Position numbers and translations under genes: made by a program. A DNA stretch of 64,000 bases from Thermoplasmata archaeon (GTDB lineage: Archaea > Thermoplasmatota > Thermoplasmata > Thermoplasmatales > Thermoplasmataceae): assembly GCA_021797055.1 (NCBI GenBank), contig JAKAAI010000001.1:1-64000 (forward strand). Direction: 5' to 3'. Below the pieces are notes generated by a model that saw only the letters and a program-made list of their open reading frames with translations, did no database searches and was not told the origin of the DNA. Positions 53,903 through 62,552 of the stretch are shown here, piece after piece; the stretch's first letter is position 1; every line of letters starts with the position of its first letter.

Positions 53903-55258
53903 ATGGTAGAAGATGCAAGTGTGGAAATAAGTAGGCGAATGGAGCGTTATTCTACATGGCCTTGGTCTTATTCTATTTTGGTTCTGGTTGGTTTCGCTTA
54001 CTTCTTTGGTCTGTATGATGTCCTTACTATTGGAGTTGCCGCACCAACAATAGGTGCACAATTTGGCATTGCAGGACCTGTTGTATCGTCGACAGGAACG
54101 ATCGTTTCTCTGATTGGATATCCTATTGGCGCGTTTGTGCTGTCTCATATCTCGGATTCACTGGGAAGGAAGAAAGCGCTCAGTATATCGTTGATAACGT
54201 ATTCCCTCGGCTCACTTCTAACTGCCGTTTCCACCAACATTATAGAGATTTATGCATGGAGAGTTCTGACTGGAATTGGTATTGGGGCGGATCTGGCTAT
54301 TGCATCTGCCTACCTTAGTGAGTTATCGTCATCGAAGAGCAGGGGACGTTTCCAGAGTCTGGGCACATTTTTCGGTTTTACTGGTGCAGGAATAGCACCT
54401 ATAATTGGTTATTTCCTGATCCCAGCACTTTCATATGGGTGGAGACTCTATTTTATAGTCGGTGCAGTCGGAGCGGTTTTTGTACTATTCTATAGAAAGG
54501 ATCTTCCAGAAAGCCCTAGATGGTATTTGATGAAGGGCAGAATAGATGAAGCAAAAAAGGTTGTTGATCGTCTGGAGAGTTATCAGATTAAGAAAAATGG
54601 TTCTTTACCTCCTCTTGGAAACATTGAGGGCGGTATCATTACAAGCGACCGGAAGGTTCCACTTCTTAACCTTTTCAGCAGAAAACACGGAATGCGTTTG
54701 ATAATCGTCTTAATTGTATTTTTGTTCTATTATGTCTATGCATATCCGTTCCTTGGATTAACGACTTCACTGCTTGCCGCTTCTGGATATACCATTGCAA
54801 CAAGCTTGCTGGTTGTTGGGTTAGGAGGGTTGGGATTCGCACTTGGGGCCTTTCTCTCATTTATTTTCGCTGACCAGATGGAAAGAAAATATCTTATTGC
54901 CATCCTTTTCTTCGTGCAGGGTCTTTCCATGTGGTTAATCGGTATAAAGACTAGCGTTGCTGAAGTTGTTATAGCAGATTTCATAGCGTCATTTTCCAAC
55001 ACTTTCCTAGCAACTATGCTTTACGTTTACGCTGCAGAGAATTTCCCTACAAGCGCACGCAGCAACGGCGTAGCCGCTACGGATGGATTGGGTCACATTG
55101 CCCCGATATTTATGGTTGGAATTGCTTTTTCCATATTTGTTGCTCATGGCTTCTATATTACTTACCTTACGCTTGCAGTGCTTGCTGTGATAGGCGGAAT
55201 AATAGTGCTCCCTGGAATAAGAAGCACAGCAAGAAAACTGGAAGATATTTCAGGCTAA
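53903..55258 (+). CDS. MFS sugar/organic acid transporter
   Basis: A 451-residue 12-segment symporter of the sugar/metabolite porter class. The motif SHISDSLGRKKAL follows segment 2, RVLTGIGIGADLA lies in segment 4, and the loop PESPRWYLMKGR marks the middle of the protein. The start at 53903 has an upstream ribosome-site-like AAGGTGG. It may import the acid used by the flavoprotein or acyl-CoA ligase nearby. The conspicuous palindrome at its promoter suggests substrate-induced control. Confidence 0.85.
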   Translation: MVEDASVEISRRMERYSTWPWSYSILVLVGFAYFFGLYDVLTIGVAAPTIGAQFGIAGPVVSSTGTIVSLIGYPIGAFVLSHISDSLGRKKALSISLITYSLGSLLTAVSTNIIEIYAWRVLTGIGIGADLAIASAYLSELSSSKSRGRFQSLGTFFGFTGAGIAPIIGYFLIPALSYGWRLYFIVGAVGAVFVLFYRKDLPESPRWYLMKGRIDEAKKVVDRLESYQIKKNGSLPPLGNIEGGIITSDRKVPLLNLFSRKHGMRLIIVLIVFLFYYVYAYPFLGLTTSLLAASGYTIATSLLVVGLGGLGFALGAFLSFIFADQMERKYLIAILFFVQGLSMWLIGIKTSVAEVVIADFIASFSNTFLATMLYVYAAENFPTSARSNGVAATDGLGHIAPIFMVGIAFSIFVAHGFYITYLTLAVLAVIGGIIVLPGIRSTARKLEDISG

Positions 55259-55318
55259 TATCATATTAATAATTTTTATTATATATTATATATTAAATCA
55301 ACCTCAATTCCACAACTT

Positions 55319-55335
55319 TAAAGATAGAATCTTTA
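55319..55335. promoter_or_regulatory. Perfect 7-3-7 palindrome upstream of ABC operon
   Basis: TAAAGATAGAATCTTTA has two exact 7-base arms around AGA. It stands about 110 bases before the ABC transporter operon in a long AT-rich gap. The arms and the 3-base spacer resemble a dimer-binding site. A weak hairpin is the alternative, though it is not followed by a long T-run. Confidence 0.4.
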
Positions 55336-55446
55336 CAATAGAATTTTAAAAATAAATATTAATAAGAATTAAGAATGCCGGGTTTGATAATAACCACAAA
55401 TTCAGAAAATGTAATATGATAGAGGTGCCCCATATGAACTGCTTGG

Positions 55447-56265
55447 ATGGTGATAAAGCTGACGGATCAACCGATCAAGGGAATAGACAGTGCAGGGGCC
55501 AATGGCATAACCAGCCTTCTTGAATCTGTCAATATTCATTTTTCCTACGAAAATGGATACAAGGTTTTTGAGAACATCAATATCTCAGTGGGGATGGATA
55601 AATTTGTTGCTATTGTAGGCCCATCCGGCATTGGAAAGTCTACTTTTCTTAGGATTATGGGCGGATTTCTTCAGCCTGATTCAGGTGCTACATATCTGCT
55701 GGGCAAAAAGATTACTAAGCCTACCCCGCAGGTGATATTTGTTCATCAGTCAATTATTACGTTCCCGTGGATGACTGCACTCGAAAATGTAATGCTTTCC
55801 CCGAGATCGCTGAAGGTGCCTTACGAGAAAGCAGAGGAGATGGCAAAGAATGCGCTGGATGCAGTGGGTCTCCAGGGTTTCGAGGATCTTTACCCGAAAG
55901 AGATGAGTGGTGGTATGAGGCAGAGGGTTGCCATTGCAAGAGCACTTGCGGCCAACCCAACGGTAATGCTTATGGATGAGCCATTCTCGCATCTCGATGA
56001 ACTGACTGCTGAGGGTCTCAGGCAGGATATTTACAACATTCTTTTCAGGACGGATACTCCTCTTAAGGGCGTTGTCCTGGTTTCTCATAACCTGACAGAG
56101 GTACTAGAGCTCGCTGACGAGGTATACATACTCAACAACATACCAGCCACGGTTGTAGGGAAATTAGAGGTGGACATACCGAGGCCAAGAAATCCGAGAA
56201 ACCCGAAGTTCAATGAATATCTTGACCTGCTTTATACAAAGCTCTCTCCACCTGGGAGGAAATAA
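55447..56265 (+). CDS. ABC transporter ATPase, NitT/TauT-like
   Basis: A 272-residue ATP-binding protein of the nitrate/sulfonate/bicarbonate import class. Walker A GPSGIGKST is at residues 58-66, signature MSGGMRQRVA, Walker B VMLMDEPFSHLDE and the H-loop VSHN. The start at 55447 follows an in-frame stop four codons before. A Shine-Dalgarno-like GAGGTG at 55422-55427 fits better with an ATG at 55434 in another frame that ends after 29 codons; the reason for this is unclear. The stop overlaps or abuts the ATG of the permease gene. It powers import by the duplicated permease. Confidence 0.87.
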   Translation: MVIKLTDQPIKGIDSAGANGITSLLESVNIHFSYENGYKVFENINISVGMDKFVAIVGPSGIGKSTFLRIMGGFLQPDSGATYLLGKKITKPTPQVIFVHQSIITFPWMTALENVMLSPRSLKVPYEKAEEMAKNALDAVGLQGFEDLYPKEMSGGMRQRVAIARALAANPTVMLMDEPFSHLDELTAEGLRQDIYNILFRTDTPLKGVVLVSHNLTEVLELADEVYILNNIPATVVGKLEVDIPRPRNPRNPKFNEYLDLLYTKLSPPGRK

Positions 56266-57887
56266 TGCAGGAATACCTGATTATAATACTTGCAGTGCTT
56301 GCCACTGCAGGTAGAGTAGTTGGGTTAGTCCTCTTATCAATAATTACAGGCTGGATTCTGGCGTATGGGGCCATAAAGGGAAAGATATTCGAGGCAATAT
56401 TTGTTGCGGTTTCGGAGGTATTTGAATCAGTTCCAGTTATCTCATTCTTCCCGATAGTACTGATACTGTTCATCACGAGGATAGGCGGCTCACTCGGTGT
56501 TGAACTTGCAGCAGATTTCCTTGTGTTTACTGCAGTTGTTTGGAATATATGGCTTGCAGAATATCAGGCGTTCAAGACAATTCCTAAAGAAATGGTGGAA
56601 GTTGGATCGAATTACAGGATGGGTTTCTTTTCCATATTGAAGAATATATACATCCCATTCTCAATACCAAGGATTGCGGCAAACCTCTTTCCAAGCGTAT
56701 CTGACGGTTTCTTCTATATAACAGTAAGTGAGGTATTTGCCATCGGTGTTACAACATACCAGACATTTGGAGTTGGAACGTTGATGGATAAGCTCATTGC
56801 AGAGAATAACATTTCAGGAATAATCTTTGCATTTGTCATACTTGCAATTGTCATAGGTGTAATAATTTTCTTCCTGCGTGAATTCAGCAAGAGAGCGGTT
56901 TCTAAATACACTGTGGATACTGACGCACCTGTTATGAGGAGAGGCAGAATTAGCTTCAAGAACACAACGAGAAAGATATCTGTTGTTGCCGCAACGCCAC
57001 TTACCCGTCTTGCCAAATATTATCGCCGGAGAAACGCCTCTGCTCAGAATGAAATGTTCGTCAGCGAGAAACCAGATAGAAATTATGGGAGGTACGTCCT
57101 TGCACCAATTGGTCTTCTTATCCTGGTTGGGATAGCATATTTTTCTACAGTGATGGTGATCAGTGTAAGTCCTGCTGAATGGAACAAGTTATTCAGCATA
57201 GTGCCTCAAATACTTGTAGGAATGCTCTATGATTATGCAAGGGTGGCTACAGTCATAGCCGTTACATTCATAGTATCTCTGTTTCTAGGATACTATCTGG
57301 CGATGCACCTCAAAGCGGAAGCAGTTTCCATACCAATAATACAGGTATTGACCGCATTTCCAGCACCAATTTATTTCCCATTTGTCTTCGTACTGCTATA
57401 TCCTGACATACATTATGCTCTTGGTGCATTTACAAATGAATTCTTTGTCCTTGCGCTTGCTTTCATAAGCACCTTTTATTATCTTTTCTATTCCTTCTGG
57501 ATGGGAGTCAAGGCTATGCCTTCTGAATATAACGAGTTAATGAGGAACATGAATATGGGCTTCTTCAGTAAGATGCGGCGAATAATCATACCTTCAACAT
57601 TCCCTTACCTTGTTTCTGGTATATCATCGACAATCAACAGCACATGGGGTGGCCTGATGATCGGTGAATACTGGCCAGCAATTTATTCAGGGCATACACT
57701 CGAGGTTCATCATGGATTGATGAGGTTTATTGACATTTCAACGGCTAGCGGCAATATATCTTATGCTGCATGGGCATCATTCATCTTCGGTATTGTAGTT
57801 GTAATATTTTCAATCCTGTTCACAAGAAGGATGATGGAGCTTGCAAGAAGGAGGTACGTTGCTGAAGAGGGTGTTTATGCGGCATGA
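56265..57887 (+). CDS. Duplicated ABC permease (anion-type)
   Basis: A 540-residue fusion of two BPD-type permease domains, each with about six membrane segments, joined by a basic linker near residues 215-275. Each half has an EAA-type loop for the ATPase: KTIPKEMVEVGSNYRMGFFS in the first and KAMPSEYNELMRNMNMGFFS in the second. This is the architecture of COG4986, duplicated anion permeases in Thermoplasma and Sulfolobus relatives. Start ATG 56265 has GGGAGG before it. No substrate-binding protein gene adjoins. The substrate could be an inorganic or organic anion. Confidence 0.87.
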   Translation: MQEYLIIILAVLATAGRVVGLVLLSIITGWILAYGAIKGKIFEAIFVAVSEVFESVPVISFFPIVLILFITRIGGSLGVELAADFLVFTAVVWNIWLAEYQAFKTIPKEMVEVGSNYRMGFFSILKNIYIPFSIPRIAANLFPSVSDGFFYITVSEVFAIGVTTYQTFGVGTLMDKLIAENNISGIIFAFVILAIVIGVIIFFLREFSKRAVSKYTVDTDAPVMRRGRISFKNTTRKISVVAATPLTRLAKYYRRRNASAQNEMFVSEKPDRNYGRYVLAPIGLLILVGIAYFSTVMVISVSPAEWNKLFSIVPQILVGMLYDYARVATVIAVTFIVSLFLGYYLAMHLKAEAVSIPIIQVLTAFPAPIYFPFVFVLLYPDIHYALGAFTNEFFVLALAFISTFYYLFYSFWMGVKAMPSEYNELMRNMNMGFFSKMRRIIIPSTFPYLVSGISSTINSTWGGLMIGEYWPAIYSGHTLEVHHGLMRFIDISTASGNISYAAWASFIFGIVVVIFSILFTRRMMELARRRYVAEEGVYAA

Positions 57888-57958
57888 TTTGCAAGATTCA
57901 AAATTCAGAATGCATCCTTTAACACAACCTCAATATACATACGAAGCATTGTAGCACC

Positions 57959-59251
57959 ATGGCGACCAATCTTGAGAAAGCTCTTAAAATAAGAGAGATA
58001 GCGAAGGAACATAACGAGTACTTTAAGGACAGCATACCACTGATTGCATCCGAAAATGTAATGAGTCCACTTGCACTTGAAATGCTTCTCACCGATCTTG
58101 GTTCAAGATACGCTGAGGGTCTACCGCATCACAGGTATTACCAGGGCAATCAGTTCGTAGACCAGATTGAGGATCTAGCGATAGAATTCGCGAATTCATT
58201 ATTCAAGAGCAAACAGTCGGATCCTAGGCCAATTTCGGGTACAAATGCAAACATTGCCGCTATTTACGGACTGACAAAGCCAGGTGACAAGATCACCGTA
58301 CCTCCGCTTTCTGGGGGCGGGCACATCAGTGCGGCCAAATTTGGAGCTGTCGGGCTTAGAGGACTGGATTCGTCGGACTATCCATTTGACAATGATGAGA
58401 TGAACATTGACGTAGATGCCACTATCAAGCTCATCAGGGAGAAAAAACCTAGAGTCTGTCTCTTCGGGCAATCTGTTTTCCTCTTCCCAACTCCAATTAA
58501 AGACTTAATGGACGCAATAAGGGAGGTAGGTGCAAAGGTCTGGTATGACGGAGCACATGTGCTGGGTCTCATCGCTGGCGGCAAATTCCAGGATCCACTA
58601 AGAGAGGGTGCAGACATTATTACAGCGAGCACGCATAAGACATTCCCAGGTCCGCAACATGGAATCATTCTTGGAAACACTAGCGATGAAACCTGGAAAT
58701 CCGTCCAGAGAGGCGTTTTCCCGGGATCACTTAGCAATCACCACCTGAACGCAATGGCTGCACTTGCAGTTACACTTGCTGAAGAGCTTGAATATGGTTC
58801 AGTTTACGCTTCAAGAATCATTGAAAATGCAAAAACCCTTGCGCAGTCTCTAAACGAGGAAGGCTTTAAAGTTCTAGGAGAAAAGAAGGGGTTTACAGAA
58901 TCTCACACAATAGTTGTCGATGTCAGGGCCCAGGGTGGGGGAAAACAATCTGCTGAGCTTCTAGAAAAATGCAACATTGTACTGAATAAGAATCTCCTTC
59001 CGTGGGATACAAGCAAAGATTCGCAGGACCCCAGCGGTCTTAGAATTGGAACTCAGGAAGTAACACGTATAGGCTTTGGGAAGTCAGAAATGAAGGAGAT
59101 TGCAAAGATAATGGGCGACCTTCTGATAAGACATGCTGATCCTGAAAGTATCAGATCGAGGGCTGAGACCTTAAAAAGTAATTTCCGTGAAATAAAATAC
59201 TGCTTTGGAAAACATGAGGCGTATAAGTACATTGAAATCATAAAGATGTAA
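57959..59251 (+). CDS. glyA: Serine hydroxymethyltransferase
   Basis: A PLP enzyme that converts serine to glycine, loading a C1 unit on a folate or modified folate. Typical motifs: LIASENVMSP near the N-terminus, GLPHHRYYQGNQFVD, YDGAHVLGLIAGG and STHKTFPGPQHG, in which Lys holds PLP. Length 430 is normal for archaeal SHMT. A TATA-like CAATATACATAC about 25 bases upstream points to a leaderless start. The Nudix gene follows after two bases. Dihydropteroate synthase elsewhere in the window is consistent with a folate-like C1 carrier. Confidence 0.94.
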   Translation: MATNLEKALKIREIAKEHNEYFKDSIPLIASENVMSPLALEMLLTDLGSRYAEGLPHHRYYQGNQFVDQIEDLAIEFANSLFKSKQSDPRPISGTNANIAAIYGLTKPGDKITVPPLSGGGHISAAKFGAVGLRGLDSSDYPFDNDEMNIDVDATIKLIREKKPRVCLFGQSVFLFPTPIKDLMDAIREVGAKVWYDGAHVLGLIAGGKFQDPLREGADIITASTHKTFPGPQHGIILGNTSDETWKSVQRGVFPGSLSNHHLNAMAALAVTLAEELEYGSVYASRIIENAKTLAQSLNEEGFKVLGEKKGFTESHTIVVDVRAQGGGKQSAELLEKCNIVLNKNLLPWDTSKDSQDPSGLRIGTQEVTRIGFGKSEMKEIAKIMGDLLIRHADPESIRSRAETLKSNFREIKYCFGKHEAYKYIEIIKM

Positions 59252-59253
59252 AA

Positions 59254-59691
59254 ATGGAAAAAGTAATTAGGAAAATCCAGGTTATTATTTTCCGGAAAAA
59301 CCCGAATCTGGAGATACTCATGCTGAAGGTGATACCTGAAAGAGGAGGATTCTGGCAATGCGTGACAGGTAAGGTTGAGGAAGGTGAGGACGAAGTGGAT
59401 GCCGCATTCAGGGAGGTAAAGGAGGAAACAGGTATATCGAGCGATAAGGTCAAACATGTTCTGAAAGATATTTATTCATTTGAATACTTGAAAAACAATA
59501 GAAAAATTCATGAAACTGTATTTGGATTTGAAGTATTTCCAGACATTGTGATTGACATGACCAAAAATGTCTATAAGGAGCACACTGAATATTGCTGGTT
59601 ATCGCCAGAAAAAGCGATTGCGATATCCTCATTCGATTCGCAGAAACAATCTATTATTCATTTACTTAATCATGGGAAGCGATTGTGTTGA
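59254..59691 (+). CDS. Nudix hydrolase, NudB-like
   Basis: A 145-residue Nudix protein. The Nudix box GKVEEGEDEVDAAFREVKEE plus TGI is complete (residues about 41-63). The segment before it, GFWQCVTG, resembles NudB, the dihydroneopterin triphosphate pyrophosphatase of folate synthesis. It is coupled to SHMT by a 2-base gap, which supports a C1/pterin role. Other Nudix substrates such as damaged nucleotides cannot be excluded. Confidence 0.83.
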   Translation: MEKVIRKIQVIIFRKNPNLEILMLKVIPERGGFWQCVTGKVEEGEDEVDAAFREVKEETGISSDKVKHVLKDIYSFEYLKNNRKIHETVFGFEVFPDIVIDMTKNVYKEHTEYCWLSPEKAIAISSFDSQKQSIIHLLNHGKRLC

Positions 59692-59748
59692 GTAATTATC
59701 CGTAAGTACAGCTAATATTCTATACCAAACTGCAATTGCCAGCATTAA

Positions 59749-60540
59749 ATGGGAAGTATTTTTTTTACAGTGATTGCTAGTGGCAGTCAGGGTAATTCAA
59801 CTCTAATACACGATAAAGAAACTTACACTCTCATTGACTTTGGAATTTCATTTAGAAGGTATAGGAACAGATTTCAGGATGAAAAATCTCTTCCTTCAAG
59901 CTTGAATCTCTTTATCACGCATGAACACTCGGATCATTCATCCGGTATCCAGGTCTTGTCGAGGCAGATGCCAGTGGATATATACTCCAGAAAGAAGACG
60001 TTATTATCTCTTGGCCTTGATGATAGTTATTCTATCTCCAATAAGGCCGTCATAGGTAACTTTGAATTCAATGCAATTGGTGTATCACATGATGCTGCTG
60101 ATCCGGTGGCATATGTTATACGATCCGGAAAGGCAAAAATATCTGTCATCTCCGACCTTGGTTATGTTAGTGAAGGTCTGATTGAAGCTGCAAAACATTC
60201 CGACATTATTGCCATTGAGGCCAATCATGACATGGATATGCTTCTGTCAGGCAAGTATGATGAAAGGCTTAAGCGAAGGATATCTGGCAATCAGGGACAC
60301 ATATCAAATATCCAATCAGCAGAGGCACTTTCGAGGATATGCAAATCTTCCACAAGGATAATATTGACACATCTAAGCAGGGAAAATAATCGTCCAGATA
60401 TCGCTTTAAACTCTGTTTCAAGTTTCCTCAAGGAAAGACATGTCTCGTATGGGTCTATTGAATGTGCAAGCCAGATCGATGGGAGTTCTACATACATTTT
60501 AGATAACGACTTACTGCTTTCATCTGTGAAAATGAAGTGA
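59749..60540 (+). CDS. Metallo-beta-lactamase fold hydrolase (YycJ/WalJ-like)
   Basis: A 263-residue MBL-fold protein. The metal motif is THEHSDHSSGI (HxHxDH), with later ligands in GVSHDAADP, SDLGYV and LTHLSREN. The stretch EANHDMDMLLSGKYDERLKR is typical of the YycJ branch, which includes DNA-repair-type exonucleases in bacteria. Start ATG 59749 is preceded by an AT-rich promoter-like stretch (AATATTCTATACC) with no ribosome site, consistent with a leaderless transcript. Its neighbours (Nudix and tRNA) give no further hint. Nuclease activity is inferred from the family. Confidence 0.85.
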   Translation: MGSIFFTVIASGSQGNSTLIHDKETYTLIDFGISFRRYRNRFQDEKSLPSSLNLFITHEHSDHSSGIQVLSRQMPVDIYSRKKTLLSLGLDDSYSISNKAVIGNFEFNAIGVSHDAADPVAYVIRSGKAKISVISDLGYVSEGLIEAAKHSDIIAIEANHDMDMLLSGKYDERLKRRISGNQGHISNIQSAEALSRICKSSTRIILTHLSRENNRPDIALNSVSSFLKERHVSYGSIECASQIDGSSTYILDNDLLLSSVKMK

Positions 60541-60575
60541 TTTATTTTATTTACTCCCTTTGAATAGCGGTTTAT

Positions 60576-60648
60576 AGCCCCGTAGTGTAGTGGCCAAGCA
60601 TACCGGACTTTGGATCCGTTGACGGCAGTTCAAATCTGCCCGGGGCTG
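60576..60648 (+). tRNA. tRNA-Gln (anticodon TTG)
   Basis: A 73-base cloverleaf: acceptor AGCCCCG with CGGGGCT, D stem GTGT, anticodon loop CTTTGGA with TTG, T arm GGCAG-TTCAAAT-CTGCC, discriminator G. The base of the anticodon stem has one C-T mismatch. No intron and no encoded CCA. A T-rich TATA-like TTTATTTTATTTA lies about 30 bases upstream. A ubiquitin-like protein gene starts 7 bases after its end. Confidence 0.93.
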
Positions 60649-60655
60649 TGGGAAT

Positions 60656-60850
60656 ATGATACAATTCATCGGAAGGGAGAGGTGTAATTTTGTCATAGAG
60701 AGAGCTATGACAATTAAGGAGGCGGCAAAGATGATCGGTGTCAGGGAAACATCAGTGGTTTTCCTTAAAAATGGACGACCTGTAACATCGGATGAAATAA
60801 TAGGGCCGGAAGACGAGATAAAGTGCCTGGAGATATTTTCAGGAGGCTAA
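60656..60850 (+). CDS. Ubiquitin-like small modifier/sulfur carrier (MoaD/ThiS/SAMP-like)
   Basis: A 64-residue beta-grasp protein that ends in Gly-Gly (CLEIFSGG), the form needed for adenylation and thiocarboxylation by an E1-like enzyme. The order of elements fits ThiS/MoaD: strand-hairpin (IQFIGRERCNFVIERAM), helix (IKEAAKMIGV), strand (SVVFLKNGRPV), then DEIKCLEIFSGG. It could act as SAMP protein modifier, in tRNA 2-thiouridine synthesis, or as MoaD in molybdopterin synthesis; three Mo hydroxylases in this window need molybdopterin. It follows tRNA-Gln(TTG) by 7 bases, and overlaps the convergent CCA gene by 4 bases. Confidence 0.82.
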   Translation: MIQFIGRERCNFVIERAMTIKEAAKMIGVRETSVVFLKNGRPVTSDEIIGPEDEIKCLEIFSGG

Positions 60851-62154
60851 TCGCCAAAAATTGTTCTATCAAGGTACTTCTTAACTATTTCCATTTTATT
60901 TGCTTTTTTTCCCGGATTTATAATGCGAATGTTCCGTTTAAATCTGTTAAGATTAGCACCGATATCCTTATCCTTGAGGGAGGAAAGGATATAAGATTTA
61001 AAATCTCGATCCTGTTCAATCTCAACCACAATTCTGTCGCCCAGGATGAACGGCCCTCTAAGTTTTTCACGATCCTTCCACATTTCGAGAAAATTATGGG
61101 TCTGGTTAGAATATGCTGGAGGACCAAAATGTCTTATCACCCCTGACCTTAGACCAGATTCAAGTTCAATGAGGATTTTAATATTATCTCTAACAAGAAT
61201 CTCAGTATCGATTGGGTGGAAGCCGCCAGATTCAGAAAGGGAAAAAATAACCTTCCTCATCTTCTGCACCTGCGGGATCAGGATATCATCCACAAGATCC
61301 GGCTTTGGTAACGATATTATTCTGTATACTGTCCCCCGCTCAGAATTTCCTACATTTTTTGTTTCTTGTTTTTCAAAATAACGTTCGTTTTTTTCAATTA
61401 GATATTCCCTGCTTAGTATCCTGAAACGCGAGAGATTTTCAAGGTTAACTGCAGCGGCTGCATTCCTTGAAGGATCAACTGGGTCAACAAGTATAAGGGG
61501 ATATTGATCCTTCACATCGTTGCTTCCAAATGAAACTACGAGGTTTTTATTCGATGACGCAAAGAATGCCAGTACATTTTCGAGGTTTCCAAACTTGATG
61601 ACAAGCAACTCGCAAACATAACCTGAAAAACCTGCTCGGTATATTTCGGATCCATAAAGACCAAGCGACTTGAGCATTACTTTCAGAAGCACGATCCATT
61701 TTCTTTTCTCATCGTCTAAATTTTCCCTGACCCACTTGGTGTGGAGCGGACTGCGATCAACTGCGCTTTTTATCTTTTCGCCAGATTCAATTCTGAAGCA
61801 TGGAACAATATCAACTTTGTGCCCTTTCAGATAACCAAAGACATAAGGATGCTCTGCATATTTTTCCTTTCCATCCGGTAGAACCTTATGACCTATTTCA
61901 AGACCATATTTTACAATTTGTTCCCTTGTAAAACTCTTCGGAAAAACTATGAAAATATCTATGTCTCCGCCTTTTAAATTCGTACCCTTTGATGTGGAAC
62001 CGACAAGTTCCACTTCGGCGTTGATTCGCTTTTCCTGGAGTAATTTAATAATACTGCCCTTTATCGTTTCAACGATCTTCTTAACTGTTTTATCCTCCTC
62101 ACTGTCAGGAACGTATCTCCTGTAAATTGAATCATAGTCCGGATAAGACGACAT
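60847..62154 (-). CDS. cca: CCA-adding enzyme (archaeal, class I)
   Basis: Adds CCA to the 3' end of tRNAs, needed because the tRNA genes here lack it. The class I nucleotidyltransferase motif is VGSTSKGTNLKGGDIDIF (Gly-Ser and Asp-x-Asp, near residues 50-67), followed by VDIVPCFRI with the third Asp. Length 435 is typical for archaeal enzymes. The NAC gene abuts on the upstream side (62155), so both are co-transcribed, a pairing of RNA maturation and nascent-chain handling. Confidence 0.94.
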   Translation of the reverse strand: MSSYPDYDSIYRRYVPDSEEDKTVKKIVETIKGSIIKLLQEKRINAEVELVGSTSKGTNLKGGDIDIFIVFPKSFTREQIVKYGLEIGHKVLPDGKEKYAEHPYVFGYLKGHKVDIVPCFRIESGEKIKSAVDRSPLHTKWVRENLDDEKRKWIVLLKVMLKSLGLYGSEIYRAGFSGYVCELLVIKFGNLENVLAFFASSNKNLVVSFGSNDVKDQYPLILVDPVDPSRNAAAAVNLENLSRFRILSREYLIEKNERYFEKQETKNVGNSERGTVYRIISLPKPDLVDDILIPQVQKMRKVIFSLSESGGFHPIDTEILVRDNIKILIELESGLRSGVIRHFGPPAYSNQTHNFLEMWKDREKLRGPFILGDRIVVEIEQDRDFKSYILSSLKDKDIGANLNRFKRNIRIINPGKKANKMEIVKKYLDRTIFGD

Positions 62155-62514
62155 CTATTTCGATGACAGATCTATAATTGCCTGGGCTACTTCTCCGCCA
62201 GTCTTCTTTAAAGCTTCAATCGCTTTTGCACGATCTACTTTTGTTTGTTCTATCACGAGTTTTATATCATCTTCTGTAAATGGGAGAACCGGTTCAGACG
62301 AAGTTGTTTTTGTAGTTTCTTTGAATGTACCTGCAATCTGAAAATATTTCTCACCCTGAGCTTCAATCAATGTTACCTGCGGATTCTCAATAACATAATT
62401 TTTCTGAGTGCCCTCCATAATTATCTTCTTTACATCAGTCATGTCAGTAGACTTAATGCCCATTTGCGCCATCATTCTCCTGACTTCGCGTGAATTCATC
62501 CTACCTGGCATCAT
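62155..62514 (-). CDS. nac: Nascent polypeptide-associated complex protein
   Basis: A 119-residue archaeal NAC-alpha homologue that binds nascent chains at the ribosome. It has the basic N-terminus (MMPGRMNSREVRRMMAQMG), the NAC domain (VIENPQVTLIEAQGEKYFQI) and the C-terminal UBA domain (FTEDDIKLVIEQTKVDRAKA and onward to AIIDLSSK). Start may be either of two consecutive ATGs. Its stop touches the start of cca. Confidence 0.94.
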   Translation of the reverse strand: MMPGRMNSREVRRMMAQMGIKSTDMTDVKKIIMEGTQKNYVIENPQVTLIEAQGEKYFQIAGTFKETTKTTSSEPVLPFTEDDIKLVIEQTKVDRAKAIEALKKTGGEVAQAIIDLSSK

Positions 62515-62552
62515 ACTTTAAGAAATGCTTAAAAACAGATAAACTTATTTTT

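Noticed and set aside
17851..55258. Recent integration of the catabolic region as a mobile island
   Set aside because: No integrase, transposase, flanking direct repeat or tRNA at either border was seen, and gene style is similar on both sides.
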